A stretch of DNA of 28,156 bases. Source: a virus. The position numbers and the translations under genes were made by a program. The notes beneath the pieces were generated by a model. It searched no databases. It had not been told where the DNA came from and was given only the letters and a program-made list of their open reading frames with translations. Numbering within the stretch: the stretch's first letter is position 1; the number at the start of each line of letters is the position of its first letter. The stretch spans positions 1-28,156 of IMG/VR virus record IMGVR_UViG_3300000235_000016; one strand, written 5' to 3'. Positions 13,433-21,250 of this stretch are shown one piece after another.

Positions 13433-16400
13433 AGTTAGGAAGTGGTTGCGGAGTTTCGTGATATGGTTGCAGTGTATCGTTACGGCTGCTGAGGTCAATG
13501 CCGAGCATATCGTAGTCAAATGCCCAACCTGTGGTTACGTTGTCGAAGCGTGTGCTTTTCGAGCGACCTAAGAAGGTCTTGCTGTGTTCGATGTAATATT
13601 CAAGCGAGCGTTTCGGCATAATTTCTTGTCGCGTTTTTGCGCACAGTTCGGCATAATAATTATAGATTGTGCTCATTTTCAGATACAATATTTGCTTACT
13701 TCCGTTTTTGTAGCCTGAGAAATCAAATCTCTTTTCTTCCGTTGATGCACCATTCTTCACAAGCAAGGTGATGAAGATTTCGTCAATGATTCGGTAATTA
13801 TCGCCGTGTCGAATTATGCCGCGTTCGGCAAGAGATACAAGGCTTTCCCAGAATGCACTGACTTCGTTGGAGCTGTTCATAATCGTATATTGCTCACGAA
13901 TGCGATTCAGTGAGAGTTGAAACACATCTTCGTATTTGAACGCGACACTCACGCGCGATTCCAATATCTTGAATGTCGCTATAAGAATCGCATAATTCTT
14001 AATCAATCGCCCGTCCACCGACGAAGATACTTGCTCCGACAAATCCTTCTCAACATCGTAGAACGTTTGTTCGTATTCTTTTTCAATAAGCGAACGGAAT
14101 CCGAGCAGCTCTTCAACTAAGTGTGTTAATCCTTTTTTCTCAATCGCTTTCAGTTCATTGAACTTGTTTTTTTGCGTTTGCGAATATTCCGGATTATAGT
14201 AAGGGAGGAAAACAAGACGCGAAAACAAGGCGACATCCGCCGTCGGCATTTCCTGACCGCACAGTAATGCCATGGAATTAACTTGTGTCGTTTCGGTCTT
14301 AATTCCTGCCTTGATTGAACCGCGCACACGTCCGTCGCGGTTATAGATAGATTTCAGATATTCCAACTTATTGATGTCTAACGAATTCTTATACTCGTCA
14401 ATCAATGCAAATGCGTTTTTGAAATTCTCCATGTGCACTGCGGCGGCATATTCCGTGCCTTTGTGAATGTTGAGCAGGTTCTGCTCATCTCCGAAAAAGT
14501 TAAGCAGACTCTTGGCATGTTCTGTTTTTCCGGTGCCTTTCACACCGAAAAAATTTACCAAAGGCAAGTTCCCAGTAATCGAAAAAATATAATCCGAAAA
14601 CACAGACGTAAGCAGTGCGCAGGTAGATAGTTTGCTATTTTCACCATAGACAGAAATGAACTTTTCAGACCATTGAAAAAACGAAATGTCTTGCGGTTTG
14701 CGAACGAATTTGCGCTCAGCCTTGAATACTGTTCTATCATGTTTGTACAACTCCGAAAATGCAGGGATGTAATAATTCGTATTTAGGACGGTTACAGTTC
14801 CGTAACTGTCCACAGGCACAAACTGACGTTCATACACAATTCCGTTCGCCCATGCCCAAAAACCTTGCTTTTGCCAGCCTAAGTTTTCGATATTCTTGCA
14901 AAATTTCGTATCGGCATACAGGCGTTGTTTCAATCGAGTGAATTTCGTTTTGTCTCCCCAAAAAAGGAAATTGCCTTTACTTTCGCAGAATATTTGCCAT
15001 TTGTCAATCTTGACCATGCTTTCAATATCAACTTCGATAATCTGTTTTTCGTTCTTGAAATTTATGATTTCAAATAGTTTGCGCGTTTCGTTGATGCTTT
15101 CTATATGGAAGAGCGGGCGAATAATATAGTTAGAATAAGGAACAGAACCGCCGCTTTTTTCCTCGAAAAACAACTGATTATCTTTCTCAAACAAGCCGTA
15201 TTTGTCAAGCGATTCGAGCTGTTCTTTCGTCAATCCGTGCGGATTATTCGCATATATGGTAACTTCCTTATTATCGGAACGTTGGTTCTCTTTGAGATAA
15301 TCTGAAACGATCTTTTTGAAATCGCCTTGATTGATGACATATCCATTACTTTTGAATCTTGAAACAACATGATTAATTTTTAACATCCGCTCAGTCTCAG
15401 ATAAGAATGATATTATTTCTGCGGATTTCTCAATTGCTGATTTCTTAGACTTATCATTACTACCTTTGATTGAACCTATTTGCAGTTCAAAATAGAAGTC
15501 AATGAATGAAGTAGTATCTTCTTTATCGTCGATCTCATTGAAATATGTAATCTCAAGGTTAAACCCAACTGAAATAAGTTGCTTGAAAAGTTTCAAAAGC
15601 TTCGTTTCTCCGTTTGTATCAATCAAATCAAATTGCCCAAGCGATTCTGAAACGCTAATATTTTTCGTAAGCTTATGCAGCTCATTGAAATATGAATAAG
15701 CTGTATTTTCTGTGAATCCGACAGTGTTAAGTTCGTTATTGAAATGCTTTTCAATAACGAAATCATTAGAAAAAACCAGATTTGCAACATTCTTTTCCTT
15801 GATAGCTTCCTTCGCTTCTTCCCAGGCAAAAAAGCCTATAACGCATTCTTTTTCTTCGGAAAGTTTTGCAGTTTTTTTGTCAAGGAGCTTTTCTTCGATG
15901 CCGAATTTTTGAGAAAGTTTTTTTCTCAAAATAATACGTTCGGCTTCATTGTCAATGAATGAAATTGAGGTTGCAATGGTTTCGGCAACTTTCACAATAT
16001 CTTTTGCGGAAACGCTGCCGTTCAACAGCGTTTTCGCCTGAAATTCAAAGAAATCAACTTTGTTTTCAAGAATATAATTCAACACTTCATCCTTTGTGCG
16101 CGACTTACCGAAGCTGTCCGGGTCTTCGCCTTCGGGCAGGATGCAAACATTAACCACGAAATCTTCGGAAAGAAACTTGTCAATGCTTTTCATTGCCGCA
16201 TTTTTGCCGGCATTATCGGCATCGAACAGCAGAATCACGTGGTATGTGAAGCGTTGAATCAGTTTCACTTGCATAGTGCTCAGAGCGGTTCCGGATGTGG
16301 CAACGGTGTTCGCAATGCCGAGCTGATGGAAACGCATCACGTCGGTATTGCCTTCAACTAAGAAGCACTCATCGTAGGCAACAATCGCTTTTTTTGCCTG

Positions 16401-17138
16401 AAATAAGCCGAAAAGTATTTTGCTTTTGTCGAAAAGCTCTGTATTTGAGCTGTTTATGTATTTCGCTTCGCTTTTGTCGGCGGTAAGAATACGGCTTGTA
16501 AAACCGATAACTTTTCCGGATAAATCGAAATACGGAAACATAACGCGATTTCGGAAACGGTCATATAGTGAGCCGTCTGTTTTCTTGGTTCCGGAAAGTC
16601 CGCTTTCCGTCAATAATTCAGCTTTGTATGCGCGTTTAAGTGCGGCAACGCTCAGGAATTGCCAATCATCTTTCGCATAGCCGATATTGAAATCGCGCAA
16701 AATTTCAGCATTGAAACCGCGCTCAATGCTCATATATTGGTGTGCTGCGGATTTATCGAACGAATGTAGAAAGACTTTCTGTGCAAATTCAGTAACAATT
16801 GCAAGGCTTTCCTTGTGCGTTCGGCGAGCGGCATCGTCGGAGGATTCTGATTCTGCAACGGGAACGTTATATTTTTTCGCAATCCATTTCACTGCTTCCG
16901 GATAATTCATTGCTTCGTGTTTCATTACGAAACTGAACGCATTGCCGCTTTCGCCGCAACTGAAACATTTGTAGATGCCTTTTGCCGGAGATACCGAGAA
17001 TGACGGGGTTTTTTCGTTGTGAAACGGACAAAGTCCGAGATGTGCTGTGCCTTTTCGCCGCAAATTAATGAAATCGCCGACGACATCTTCAATCTTGACG
17101 ATTGATTTCAAGTGGTTTATGGTGGATACCTGTATCAT
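13401..17138 (-). CDS. Primase-helicase (CHC2 zinc finger, TOPRIM, P-loop ATPase)
   Basis: A 1245-residue replication protein. Residues 37-61 form a CHC2 zinc finger (Cys37, His40, Cys58, Cys61 in CPFHNEKTPSFSV and YKCFSCGESGNAF). The DnaG-like catalytic core includes YDRFRNRVMFPYFD (192-205) and a TOPRIM fold with VEGNTD (Glu262), FDADNAG (Asp306, Asp308) and EGEDPDSF (336-343). After a long linker, a C-terminal ATPase has Walker A GVKGTGKT (865-872) and Walker B-like ALIDEYK (Asp914-Glu915). It would synthesise primers and, with the ATPase half, probably unwind DNA; the ATPase is not of the DnaB type and looks closer to DUF927/SF3-like modules. The ATG overlaps the upstream stop (ATGA), and the 3' end overlaps the methyltransferase remnant. 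Confidence 0.88.
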   Translation of the reverse strand: MIQVSTINHLKSIVKIEDVVGDFINLRRKGTAHLGLCPFHNEKTPSFSVSPAKGIYKCFSCGESGNAFSFVMKHEAMNYPEAVKWIAKKYNVPVAESESSDDAARRTHKESLAIVTEFAQKVFLHSFDKSAAHQYMSIERGFNAEILRDFNIGYAKDDWQFLSVAALKRAYKAELLTESGLSGTKKTDGSLYDRFRNRVMFPYFDLSGKVIGFTSRILTADKSEAKYINSSNTELFDKSKILFGLFQAKKAIVAYDECFLVEGNTDVMRFHQLGIANTVATSGTALSTMQVKLIQRFTYHVILLFDADNAGKNAAMKSIDKFLSEDFVVNVCILPEGEDPDSFGKSRTKDEVLNYILENKVDFFEFQAKTLLNGSVSAKDIVKVAETIATSISFIDNEAERIILRKKLSQKFGIEEKLLDKKTAKLSEEKECVIGFFAWEEAKEAIKEKNVANLVFSNDFVIEKHFNNELNTVGFTENTAYSYFNELHKLTKNISVSESLGQFDLIDTNGETKLLKLFKQLISVGFNLEITYFNEIDDKEDTTSFIDFYFELQIGSIKGSNDKSKKSAIEKSAEIISFLSETERMLKINHVVSRFKSNGYVINQGDFKKIVSDYLKENQRSDNKEVTIYANNPHGLTKEQLESLDKYGLFEKDNQLFFEEKSGGSVPYSNYIIRPLFHIESINETRKLFEIINFKNEKQIIEVDIESMVKIDKWQIFCESKGNFLFWGDKTKFTRLKQRLYADTKFCKNIENLGWQKQGFWAWANGIVYERQFVPVDSYGTVTVLNTNYYIPAFSELYKHDRTVFKAERKFVRKPQDISFFQWSEKFISVYGENSKLSTCALLTSVFSDYIFSITGNLPLVNFFGVKGTGKTEHAKSLLNFFGDEQNLLNIHKGTEYAAAVHMENFKNAFALIDEYKNSLDINKLEYLKSIYNRDGRVRGSIKAGIKTETTQVNSMALLCGQEMPTADVALFSRLVFLPYYNPEYSQTQKNKFNELKAIEKKGLTHLVEELLGFRSLIEKEYEQTFYDVEKDLSEQVSSSVDGRLIKNYAILIATFKILESRVSVAFKYEDVFQLSLNRIREQYTIMNSSNEVSAFWESLVSLAERGIIRHGDNYRIIDEIFITLLVKNGASTEEKRFDFSGYKNGSKQILYLKMSTIYNYYAELCAKTRQEIMPKRSLEYYIEHSKTFLGRSKSTRFDNVTTGWAFDYDMLGIDLSSRNDTLQPYHETPQPLPNYEPKDDNSPF

Positions 17139-17458
17139 TCGATTTCAATTAATTTGTATAAGCCAAAATAAATATCATGTGTCTGAATTTCAGAGCCGTA
17201 TTTCTTAACAAGTAACTTTTTGAATTCGGAAATATCAACTCCGAAACAGAGTTTGATAATGAATTCTACCAATTGCAACATGCTGAAATGGATTTTGTGA
17301 TAATCTTCAATTCTGATAACAGCCTTTTTTTCGTCGATTTGAGCTTCAATTTCTTTTGGCTCAAATATATTTGCCCATTCTGCATCAATCTCGGAATCGG
17401 CTTTCACAAATACGAAATAGTTATGCGTGTTTTGAGACTTTATTTTGAGAGGTTTCAT
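17135..17458 (-). CDS. Hypothetical early protein upstream of primase
   Basis: A 107-residue protein counted from the ATG at 17458 (MKPLKIKSQNTHNYFVFVKA); an alternative ATG at 17491 would overlap the preceding gene by 71 nt instead of 38. It is acidic with an Ile/Phe-rich C-terminal helix region (MLQLVEFIIKLCFGVDISEF) and ends YFGLYKLIEIE. I do not recognise the family. Its stop overlaps the primase start (ATGA), so it is translationally coupled to the primase and could be a partner such as a loader or single-strand-DNA-binding accessory; this is inference from position. Confidence 0.6.
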   Translation of the reverse strand: MKPLKIKSQNTHNYFVFVKADSEIDAEWANIFEPKEIEAQIDEKKAVIRIEDYHKIHFSMLQLVEFIIKLCFGVDISEFKKLLVKKYGSEIQTHDIYFGLYKLIEIE

Positions 17459-17933
17459 TTTTTTGCGTGTTTGGTTGTGAGAATAAGGCATAGTAAGTCG
17501 TAATAATTTCAGAAACTTCTGGCAAAAAGCTATGTTTCAAGCCGTATAGCACAGTCGAATGGTCTATTCCTATAAGATTTCCAATTTCAGAAAGCGAAGC
17601 TTTGGTATCGCGATTTGCTATATAACAAAAAGCGTATCTTGAAGAAACAAGATAGCGTTTACGAAGTTTCGATTTCATTGAAAAATCAGGCACATTTGCA
17701 ATGTTGGCAACTCGGCTCAATATGACAAGTAAAGAGGCTTGTTCATTTTTAGACCAAATAGAATTGACCGATTCAGCAAGAACTTCGCTGATATTGATTG
17801 CAAGAGTCAAGTCAGGAATAAGCTCTCCCTGTATAATACGCAATAGAAATTTGCGTGTAACTTTGAGAGCATTTGCAGCTTCTTCAAGCGTAACTCCTTT
17901 GAATAACATAATATTATGGATGTTATTCTTCAT
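17421..17933 (-). CDS. XRE-like HTH plus DnaA domain IV-like protein
   Basis: A 170-residue protein from the ATG at 17933; a TTG at 17963 would add ten residues within the upstream gene and seems less likely. Residues 5-60 look like a Cro/CI-type helix-turn-helix (GVTLEEAANALKVTRKFLLR, then a Leu/Ile-rich segment). Residues 93-135 match the DNA-binding domain IV of DnaA: YLVSSRYAFCYIANRDTKAS, then LSEIGNLIGIDHSTVLYGLK with the DHSTV signature (124-128). No AAA+ domain is present. Phage proteins with a free DnaA C-terminal domain are known. Here the joined HTH and its place two genes ahead of the primase suggest a replication initiator or regulator that recognises DnaA-box-like sites. The C-terminal tail (145-170) is polar and low-complexity. 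Confidence 0.72.
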   Translation of the reverse strand: MKNNIHNIMLFKGVTLEEAANALKVTRKFLLRIIQGELIPDLTLAINISEVLAESVNSIWSKNEQASLLVILSRVANIANVPDFSMKSKLRKRYLVSSRYAFCYIANRDTKASLSEIGNLIGIDHSTVLYGLKHSFLPEVSEIITTYYALFSQPNTQKNETSQNKVSKHA

Positions 17934-18099
17934 ATTCTTTTGGATTAATACCTTGTTTTTCAAGGTATAGATTATAGGTAATCTCCCACTTTTTCAAGTC
18001 AGCCTGCAACTCAATGCGAGCTAACTCATAGGATGTTTCCAGGTACCTATAAATTGGAATTTCACTGATAATCTGATTGATAAGTTCCTTGATGCTCAT
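17923..18099 (-). CDS. Small helical protein (58 aa)
   Basis: A 58-residue protein read from the ATG at 18099: MSIKELINQIISEIPIYRYL, then a Glu/Leu-rich helix with ELARIELQADLKKWEITYNL, ending in NPKEYEE before TAA. Its ATG overlaps the stop of the upstream gene (ATGA), and its end overlaps the start of the HTH/DnaA-like gene by 11 nt, which is good evidence that it is translated as part of the operon. It is nearly all helical and might be a small dimeric partner; no family is recognised. Confidence 0.65.
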   Translation of the reverse strand: MSIKELINQIISEIPIYRYLETSYELARIELQADLKKWEITYNLYLEKQGINPKEYEE

Positions 18100-18260
18100 A
18101 ATACATATATAAAAAATAGTGCAATACCGCCTCCGCCAAACAGCAAAGCAAAAATTAACTTAGCACGATGCTTGTCGCACAATAGCTTTTGTAATAAGGC
18201 TGACCAAAAGCCTTTTTCGCCGCAAATTTCGCAGCTGTTCCCGTGCTTACTCTTGCTCAT
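18096..18260 (-). CDS. Small Cys-motif membrane protein (54 aa)
   Basis: A 54-residue protein from the ATG at 18260: MSKSKHGNSCEICGEKGFWS, then LLQKLLCDKHRAKLI, then a hydrophobic helix FALLFGGGGIALFFIYVL to the stop. Cys10-x2-Cys13 with Cys28 and His31 looks like a small zinc-binding knuckle, followed by one likely transmembrane segment (about 36-54). It overlaps the upstream gene by 14 nt and the next gene by ATGA, so it is embedded in the early operon. A membrane-anchored small zinc protein is unusual in a replication operon; a host-takeover or anti-defence role is possible but unproven. Confidence 0.65.
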   Translation of the reverse strand: MSKSKHGNSCEICGEKGFWSALLQKLLCDKHRAKLIFALLFGGGGIALFFIYVL

Positions 18261-18609
18261 ACTCGGATATTGCTTTTCTTATTTTCACTTGCAATTCCGA
18301 AGCATCGGATATTACTTTTGTTGTTGATTCTGCTAACTTATACAGTTGCAGCGCAAGCGCATCTTCCATTATTGCGATAATCATTCCTTGTTTTTTTGTC
18401 GGAATTAATTTCGGATTATGAAACCGTCCTTTCCAAGTCTGATAGTTCATTTCGCCCATTTCCCCTAAGAATTGGTTGAGCCATTTGAACATGTCCTTAC
18501 GTCCATCCGGCGGAATGATACCAAAATATTTCCCGGCAATAAGCGGCGGAAGATTTTCAGATGTGTAATCGCTTTTACAAATCCGATTATTTTCATTTTC
18601 TTTGTCCAT
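18247..18609 (-). CDS. Hypothetical first gene of early operon
   Basis: A 120-residue protein beginning MDKENENNRICKSDYTSENL. It has GKYFGIIPPDGRKDMFKWLN (about 27-46) and MNYQTWKGRFHNPKLIPTKK (54-73), then a helical C-terminus ending IRKAISEYEQE. No family is recognised. It is the first gene of the minus-strand early block and lies directly behind a 20-bp palindrome at 18616-18635, so it is probably under control of whatever binds there. It overlaps the small membrane protein gene by 14 nt. Confidence 0.62.
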   Translation of the reverse strand: MDKENENNRICKSDYTSENLPPLIAGKYFGIIPPDGRKDMFKWLNQFLGEMGEMNYQTWKGRFHNPKLIPTKKQGMIIAIMEDALALQLYKLAESTTKVISDASELQVKIRKAISEYEQE

Positions 18610-18615
18610 GCGAAA

Positions 18616-18635
18616 TAATTTAAACGTTTAAATTA
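18616..18635. promoter_or_regulatory. 20-bp perfect palindrome, probable operator
   Basis: TAATTTAAACGTTTAAATTA is a perfect palindrome 6 bp ahead of the first early gene (ATG at 18609). It lies in the spacer between the early genes and the broken repressor-like gene, where a lysogeny operator would be expected. Confidence 0.55.
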
Positions 18636-18657
18636 ATCGCTAAATACGGAATTAAAT

Positions 18658-18720
18658 AAGTAAAAACAAAATTTAAAGTAAATATTTACTTAATTAAGAA
18701 TTATTCTAAATTAAGTAAAA
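18658..18720. promoter_or_regulatory. AAGTAAA operator-like cluster with 16-bp palindrome
   Basis: AAGTAAATATTTACTT (18676-18691) is a perfect 16-bp palindrome. The same half-site AAGTAAA recurs at 18658-18664 and 18714-18720, giving four half-sites in 63 bp. This is the pattern of a dimeric repressor operator. It precedes the broken HTH gene on the plus strand. Confidence 0.5.
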
Positions 18721-18735
18721 TAGAATACCGCTAAT

Positions 18736-19077
18736 ATTGAGAAGGTTGTAAAATTCAAACGCTATACGTCAAAACAAATAAGTGAGGTACTTGAGATTTC
18801 AGCCAGCACATAGCAGAATTATATAAACGAAAGAAGGATGCCGAGCGAAAAGATAGAAATACTCTCTAAGTTACTACCAATGAGCCTTGAAGAATTATTT
18901 CAAGAATACCCGAATGAATATGAAACAACAGAACAAAAAAGCATTGTTAGCGAAGAAATCGCAGAGTATAAGAAGTCTATACAGCAAGAAACTGATATTC
19001 GGAAAGTATTGAAAGAAGTAATCGAAATTAAGAAGATATTGACTGACAATATCATTAAGCCTACTGAAAAACAGTAG
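18736..19077 (+). pseudogene. Broken HTH repressor-like gene (no start, internal amber)
   Basis: The plus-strand frame ending with TAG at 19075-19077 reads upstream through a helix-turn-helix: FKRYTSKQISEVLEISAST, then TAG at 18811-18813, then QNYINERRMPSEKIEILSKL and LPMSLEELFQEYP. The amber falls inside the HTH, just where the recognition helix starts. The frame also has no ATG, GTG or TTG before it; ATT at 18736-18738 stands where a start would be expected. The short remaining ORF from ATG 18838 (79 residues) lacks the HTH and has a charged helical tail. TAG is a normal stop elsewhere in this window, so reassignment is unlikely. It sits next to palindromic sites and a recombinase fragment, consistent with a decayed phage repressor. 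Confidence 0.65.
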
Positions 19078-19146
19078 ATTATAGCCGCAATATCGGCATG
19101 AAATCGGCACAAAATGATGCAAATATTACAAAAGTTGCATTTATAA

Positions 19147-19443
19147 TATGCTGAAAATCAATGTGCGTTTTCGGACAAAATGAAACCAGGTATGAATGAA
19201 AAACAGACAAAATACGCAGGTCGCAGATGGTTACAGCTCCGAAAAGATTTGAAGCTGAAACCTGAATATCACATGTATAGCCTGCGCGATACAGGTATAA
19301 TCCAGATGCTTCGTGACGGCATAAGCCATGATGAAGTGGCAAAGCAAGCAGGGCATAGCTCTATTGAAATAACAAGTATCTATGCCCTGCACGCTAAAAA
19401 GACTGCGAACTCGCAAATCATGAGAAAAGCCGGTAAGTTCTAA
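19147..19443 (+). pseudogene. Tyrosine recombinase C-terminal fragment
   Basis: The frame after TAA at 19144 gives about 98 residues, the end of a phage-type tyrosine integrase: AFSDKMKPGMNEKQTKYAGR, then YSLRDTGIIQMLRDGI with the second catalytic Arg, DEVAKQAGHSSIEITSIYAL with the GHS box and the nucleophile Tyr in SIYALHA. The N-terminal and core-binding domains and the first catalytic Arg are missing. The ATG at 19180 gives 87 residues but cannot make an active recombinase. It converges with the minus-strand gene at 19440-19928, the two ends overlapping by 4 nt. Together with the broken HTH gene it is the only plus-strand coding in the window and looks like the remains of an integration module. 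Confidence 0.75.
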
Positions 19444-19928
19444 GCTTTTTCTTCTAAAATAATTTCTGGATATGCCTCCATAATTGCGCGATGTTCCGGC
19501 AATAGTAATTCAAGATAAGTTACTACACCTGTTTCTGTCGCTTTTCGGAACTCAGCCGGAATATCCGACTGCATTGCCATAAGCAATTGACCGAGCGCAT
19601 TGCCGGAGTTTGTTGCCGATTTCACAATTCCGTCCGGAATATACACGCGGATCGGACGCAACGGGAACAGCCAGTTCTCATTTTCCGATACTTTGAACGT
19701 CGGAAATACTTCCAATTTCAATGCTTCGTAACATAGTCGTATCAAGGCTGATTCAATGTTATAAGCTGCATTGATGCTGAAATTATTATAAGTATGAGAA
19801 TTCGCCTTACAAGGCGATTTCACGCTGTTGAATTCTTGCGTAACGAAAACAACGCGATTGAGAGTGTTATTTACGTCGGTGATTTCAATAACTGTACCTG
19901 TTGTGGTATTGATAAGTTTCATATTCAA
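19440..19928 (-). CDS. Hypothetical protein downstream of tail spike
   Basis: A 162-residue protein, last gene of the tail block. It starts MNMKLINTTTGTVIEITDVN, has VFVTQEFNSVKSPCKANSHT, and a basic/aromatic run WLFPLRPIRVYIPDG near the middle, then a helical, Ala/Glu-rich C-terminus (LLPEHRAIMEAYPEIILEEK). I do not recognise it. Being directly after a tail spike, it may be a spike chaperone, a base component or a second host-binding protein. It is 10 bp from the tail-spike stop and its stop overlaps the end of the recombinase fragment coming from the other strand. Confidence 0.6.
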   Translation of the reverse strand: MNMKLINTTTGTVIEITDVNNTLNRVVFVTQEFNSVKSPCKANSHTYNNFSINAAYNIESALIRLCYEALKLEVFPTFKVSENENWLFPLRPIRVYIPDGIVKSATNSGNALGQLLMAMQSDIPAEFRKATETGVVTYLELLLPEHRAIMEAYPEIILEEKA

Positions 19929-19938
19929 TTTATTAAAA

Positions 19939-21249
19939 TTATTTCAAATAATTTCCGCCGGCATCTGTTGTCGGAACCCACTGGCGTGCGGTACCTCCGC
20001 TGTTATCTGTGGCAGTGGTAACATAAGTAACGTTCTCGAAAATTGCATAGTCTGCGCCGAGTGCATTGACTATGGCCTTCGCCGAACAATCTCGGAACGA
20101 ATTATAATCTCCGTTATTAGTAATCGTATTTGTTACAACTACTGATGAAAAAATAGAATTATTAGTATCAACTGTAAGAGCAGACGTTGCAGAGTTATTG
20201 ACAAGAGCCTGCGCGATTCTGAGATAAGCTGATACATTTGAAAATGTGAAATTTGAATTTGTTATTTTCAATAATGAGATATTAAAAAAAGCATTAGATG
20301 CACTTTTGATTGTAATACCTGTTGAATTAACTATATTAAGATTTGTTACAGTTAGTAAATTAACATTCTGAAAAGTTAAGTTCGAGCTATTGATTATGCT
20401 ACAATTTGTGATACTTCCTTGTATAGACATTTGAATATTAGAACAGTTCAATATTGATTCAATTGTAATCCCAGCCCCCAAAAAAGCCAAGTTTTTACTG
20501 TTCGATAATCTCAAACCGGTAGCATATATAGGGAATTTATTGCTCGAAATCGCATTAAGATTATTAATACTATTATAAGTTGCCGTAAGAAAGAAGAAAA
20601 AATTCGACCATACAGCTAAGGTATTACTGCCGGAAACTATAACATTATCAATTATACAAGAATTCCCTGAACAGTAAAAAATATTATTATTATATGTTCC
20701 AACAGATAACACAATATAGCAATCTCTTAATAAGAAATAAGATGAGAAATAGTTTCTGACATTCATATTTGAGAATGTCATAGTGGAGTTAACTATATAA
20801 GCATTAGCGGCGGATATTCCAAATTGTTCGACTACTGCTGAAAAGGTTAAACTGACATTCTCAAAAATAAATGATGTTAGTTTGAATAGTGGCGTTGAAA
20901 AAGCCCCAATATAAGAATTTATAATTTTCAAATTTAAAATAGATACAGTTCCAGAACTTATTAATTGATAAGCTGTTGATAGAGAAAATCCGTTACCGTC
21001 GATGAAGATGTCACTGCCTGAGGTTCCTGCACTTGTTTCTGTTACATTGGAAATTAGCTTAATTTTTTTCTTACCTGCTGCAAAAGCAAGTCTTAATGTA
21101 GTGTAATCGCCTCCTGTGCCAACCGTCACAATGTCATTCGCAATCCTTGCCGCCTTTGCCAAATCTATAAGCCCTTCCGACCCAGACTTCGTTCCATATA
21201 CCGAATGTCCGTTATTTTCAATTGGTGTATAATCTATTACCCTTCCCAT
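19939..21249 (-). CDS. Beta-helix tail spike / receptor-binding protein
   Basis: A 436-residue protein with the composition of a right-handed beta-helix (pectin-lyase fold): after an N-terminal anchor, TVGTGGDYTTLRLAFAAGKK (about 42-61) is the usual entry, then many Asn/Ser/Thr/Ile-rich short coils such as GTVSILNLKIINSYIGAF, NSSNLTFQNVNLLTVTNLNI and NSTGITIKSASNAFF. The repeat-like coils are shorter and more A/T-rich in DNA than the flanks. The C-terminal ~60 residues change composition, ending RQWVPTTDAGGNYLK, perhaps a trimerisation cap. Tail spikes bind and may cut surface polysaccharide; catalytic residues cannot be named here. It starts 1 nt after the upstream stop, in the tail block order tape measure, baseplate, spike. 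No variable repeat or reverse transcriptase for a diversity-generating system is seen. Confidence 0.75.
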   Translation of the reverse strand: MGRVIDYTPIENNGHSVYGTKSGSEGLIDLAKAARIANDIVTVGTGGDYTTLRLAFAAGKKKIKLISNVTETSAGTSGSDIFIDGNGFSLSTAYQLISSGTVSILNLKIINSYIGAFSTPLFKLTSFIFENVSLTFSAVVEQFGISAANAYIVNSTMTFSNMNVRNYFSSYFLLRDCYIVLSVGTYNNNIFYCSGNSCIIDNVIVSGSNTLAVWSNFFFFLTATYNSINNLNAISSNKFPIYATGLRLSNSKNLAFLGAGITIESILNCSNIQMSIQGSITNCSIINSSNLTFQNVNLLTVTNLNIVNSTGITIKSASNAFFNISLLKITNSNFTFSNVSAYLRIAQALVNNSATSALTVDTNNSIFSSVVVTNTITNNGDYNSFRDCSAKAIVNALGADYAIFENVTYVTTATDNSGGTARQWVPTTDAGGNYLK

Positions 21250-21250
21250 A

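Noticed and set aside
19939-21249. Diversity-generating retroelement target in the tail spike
   Set aside because: No reverse transcriptase, template repeat or adenine-biased variable repeat is seen in the window.
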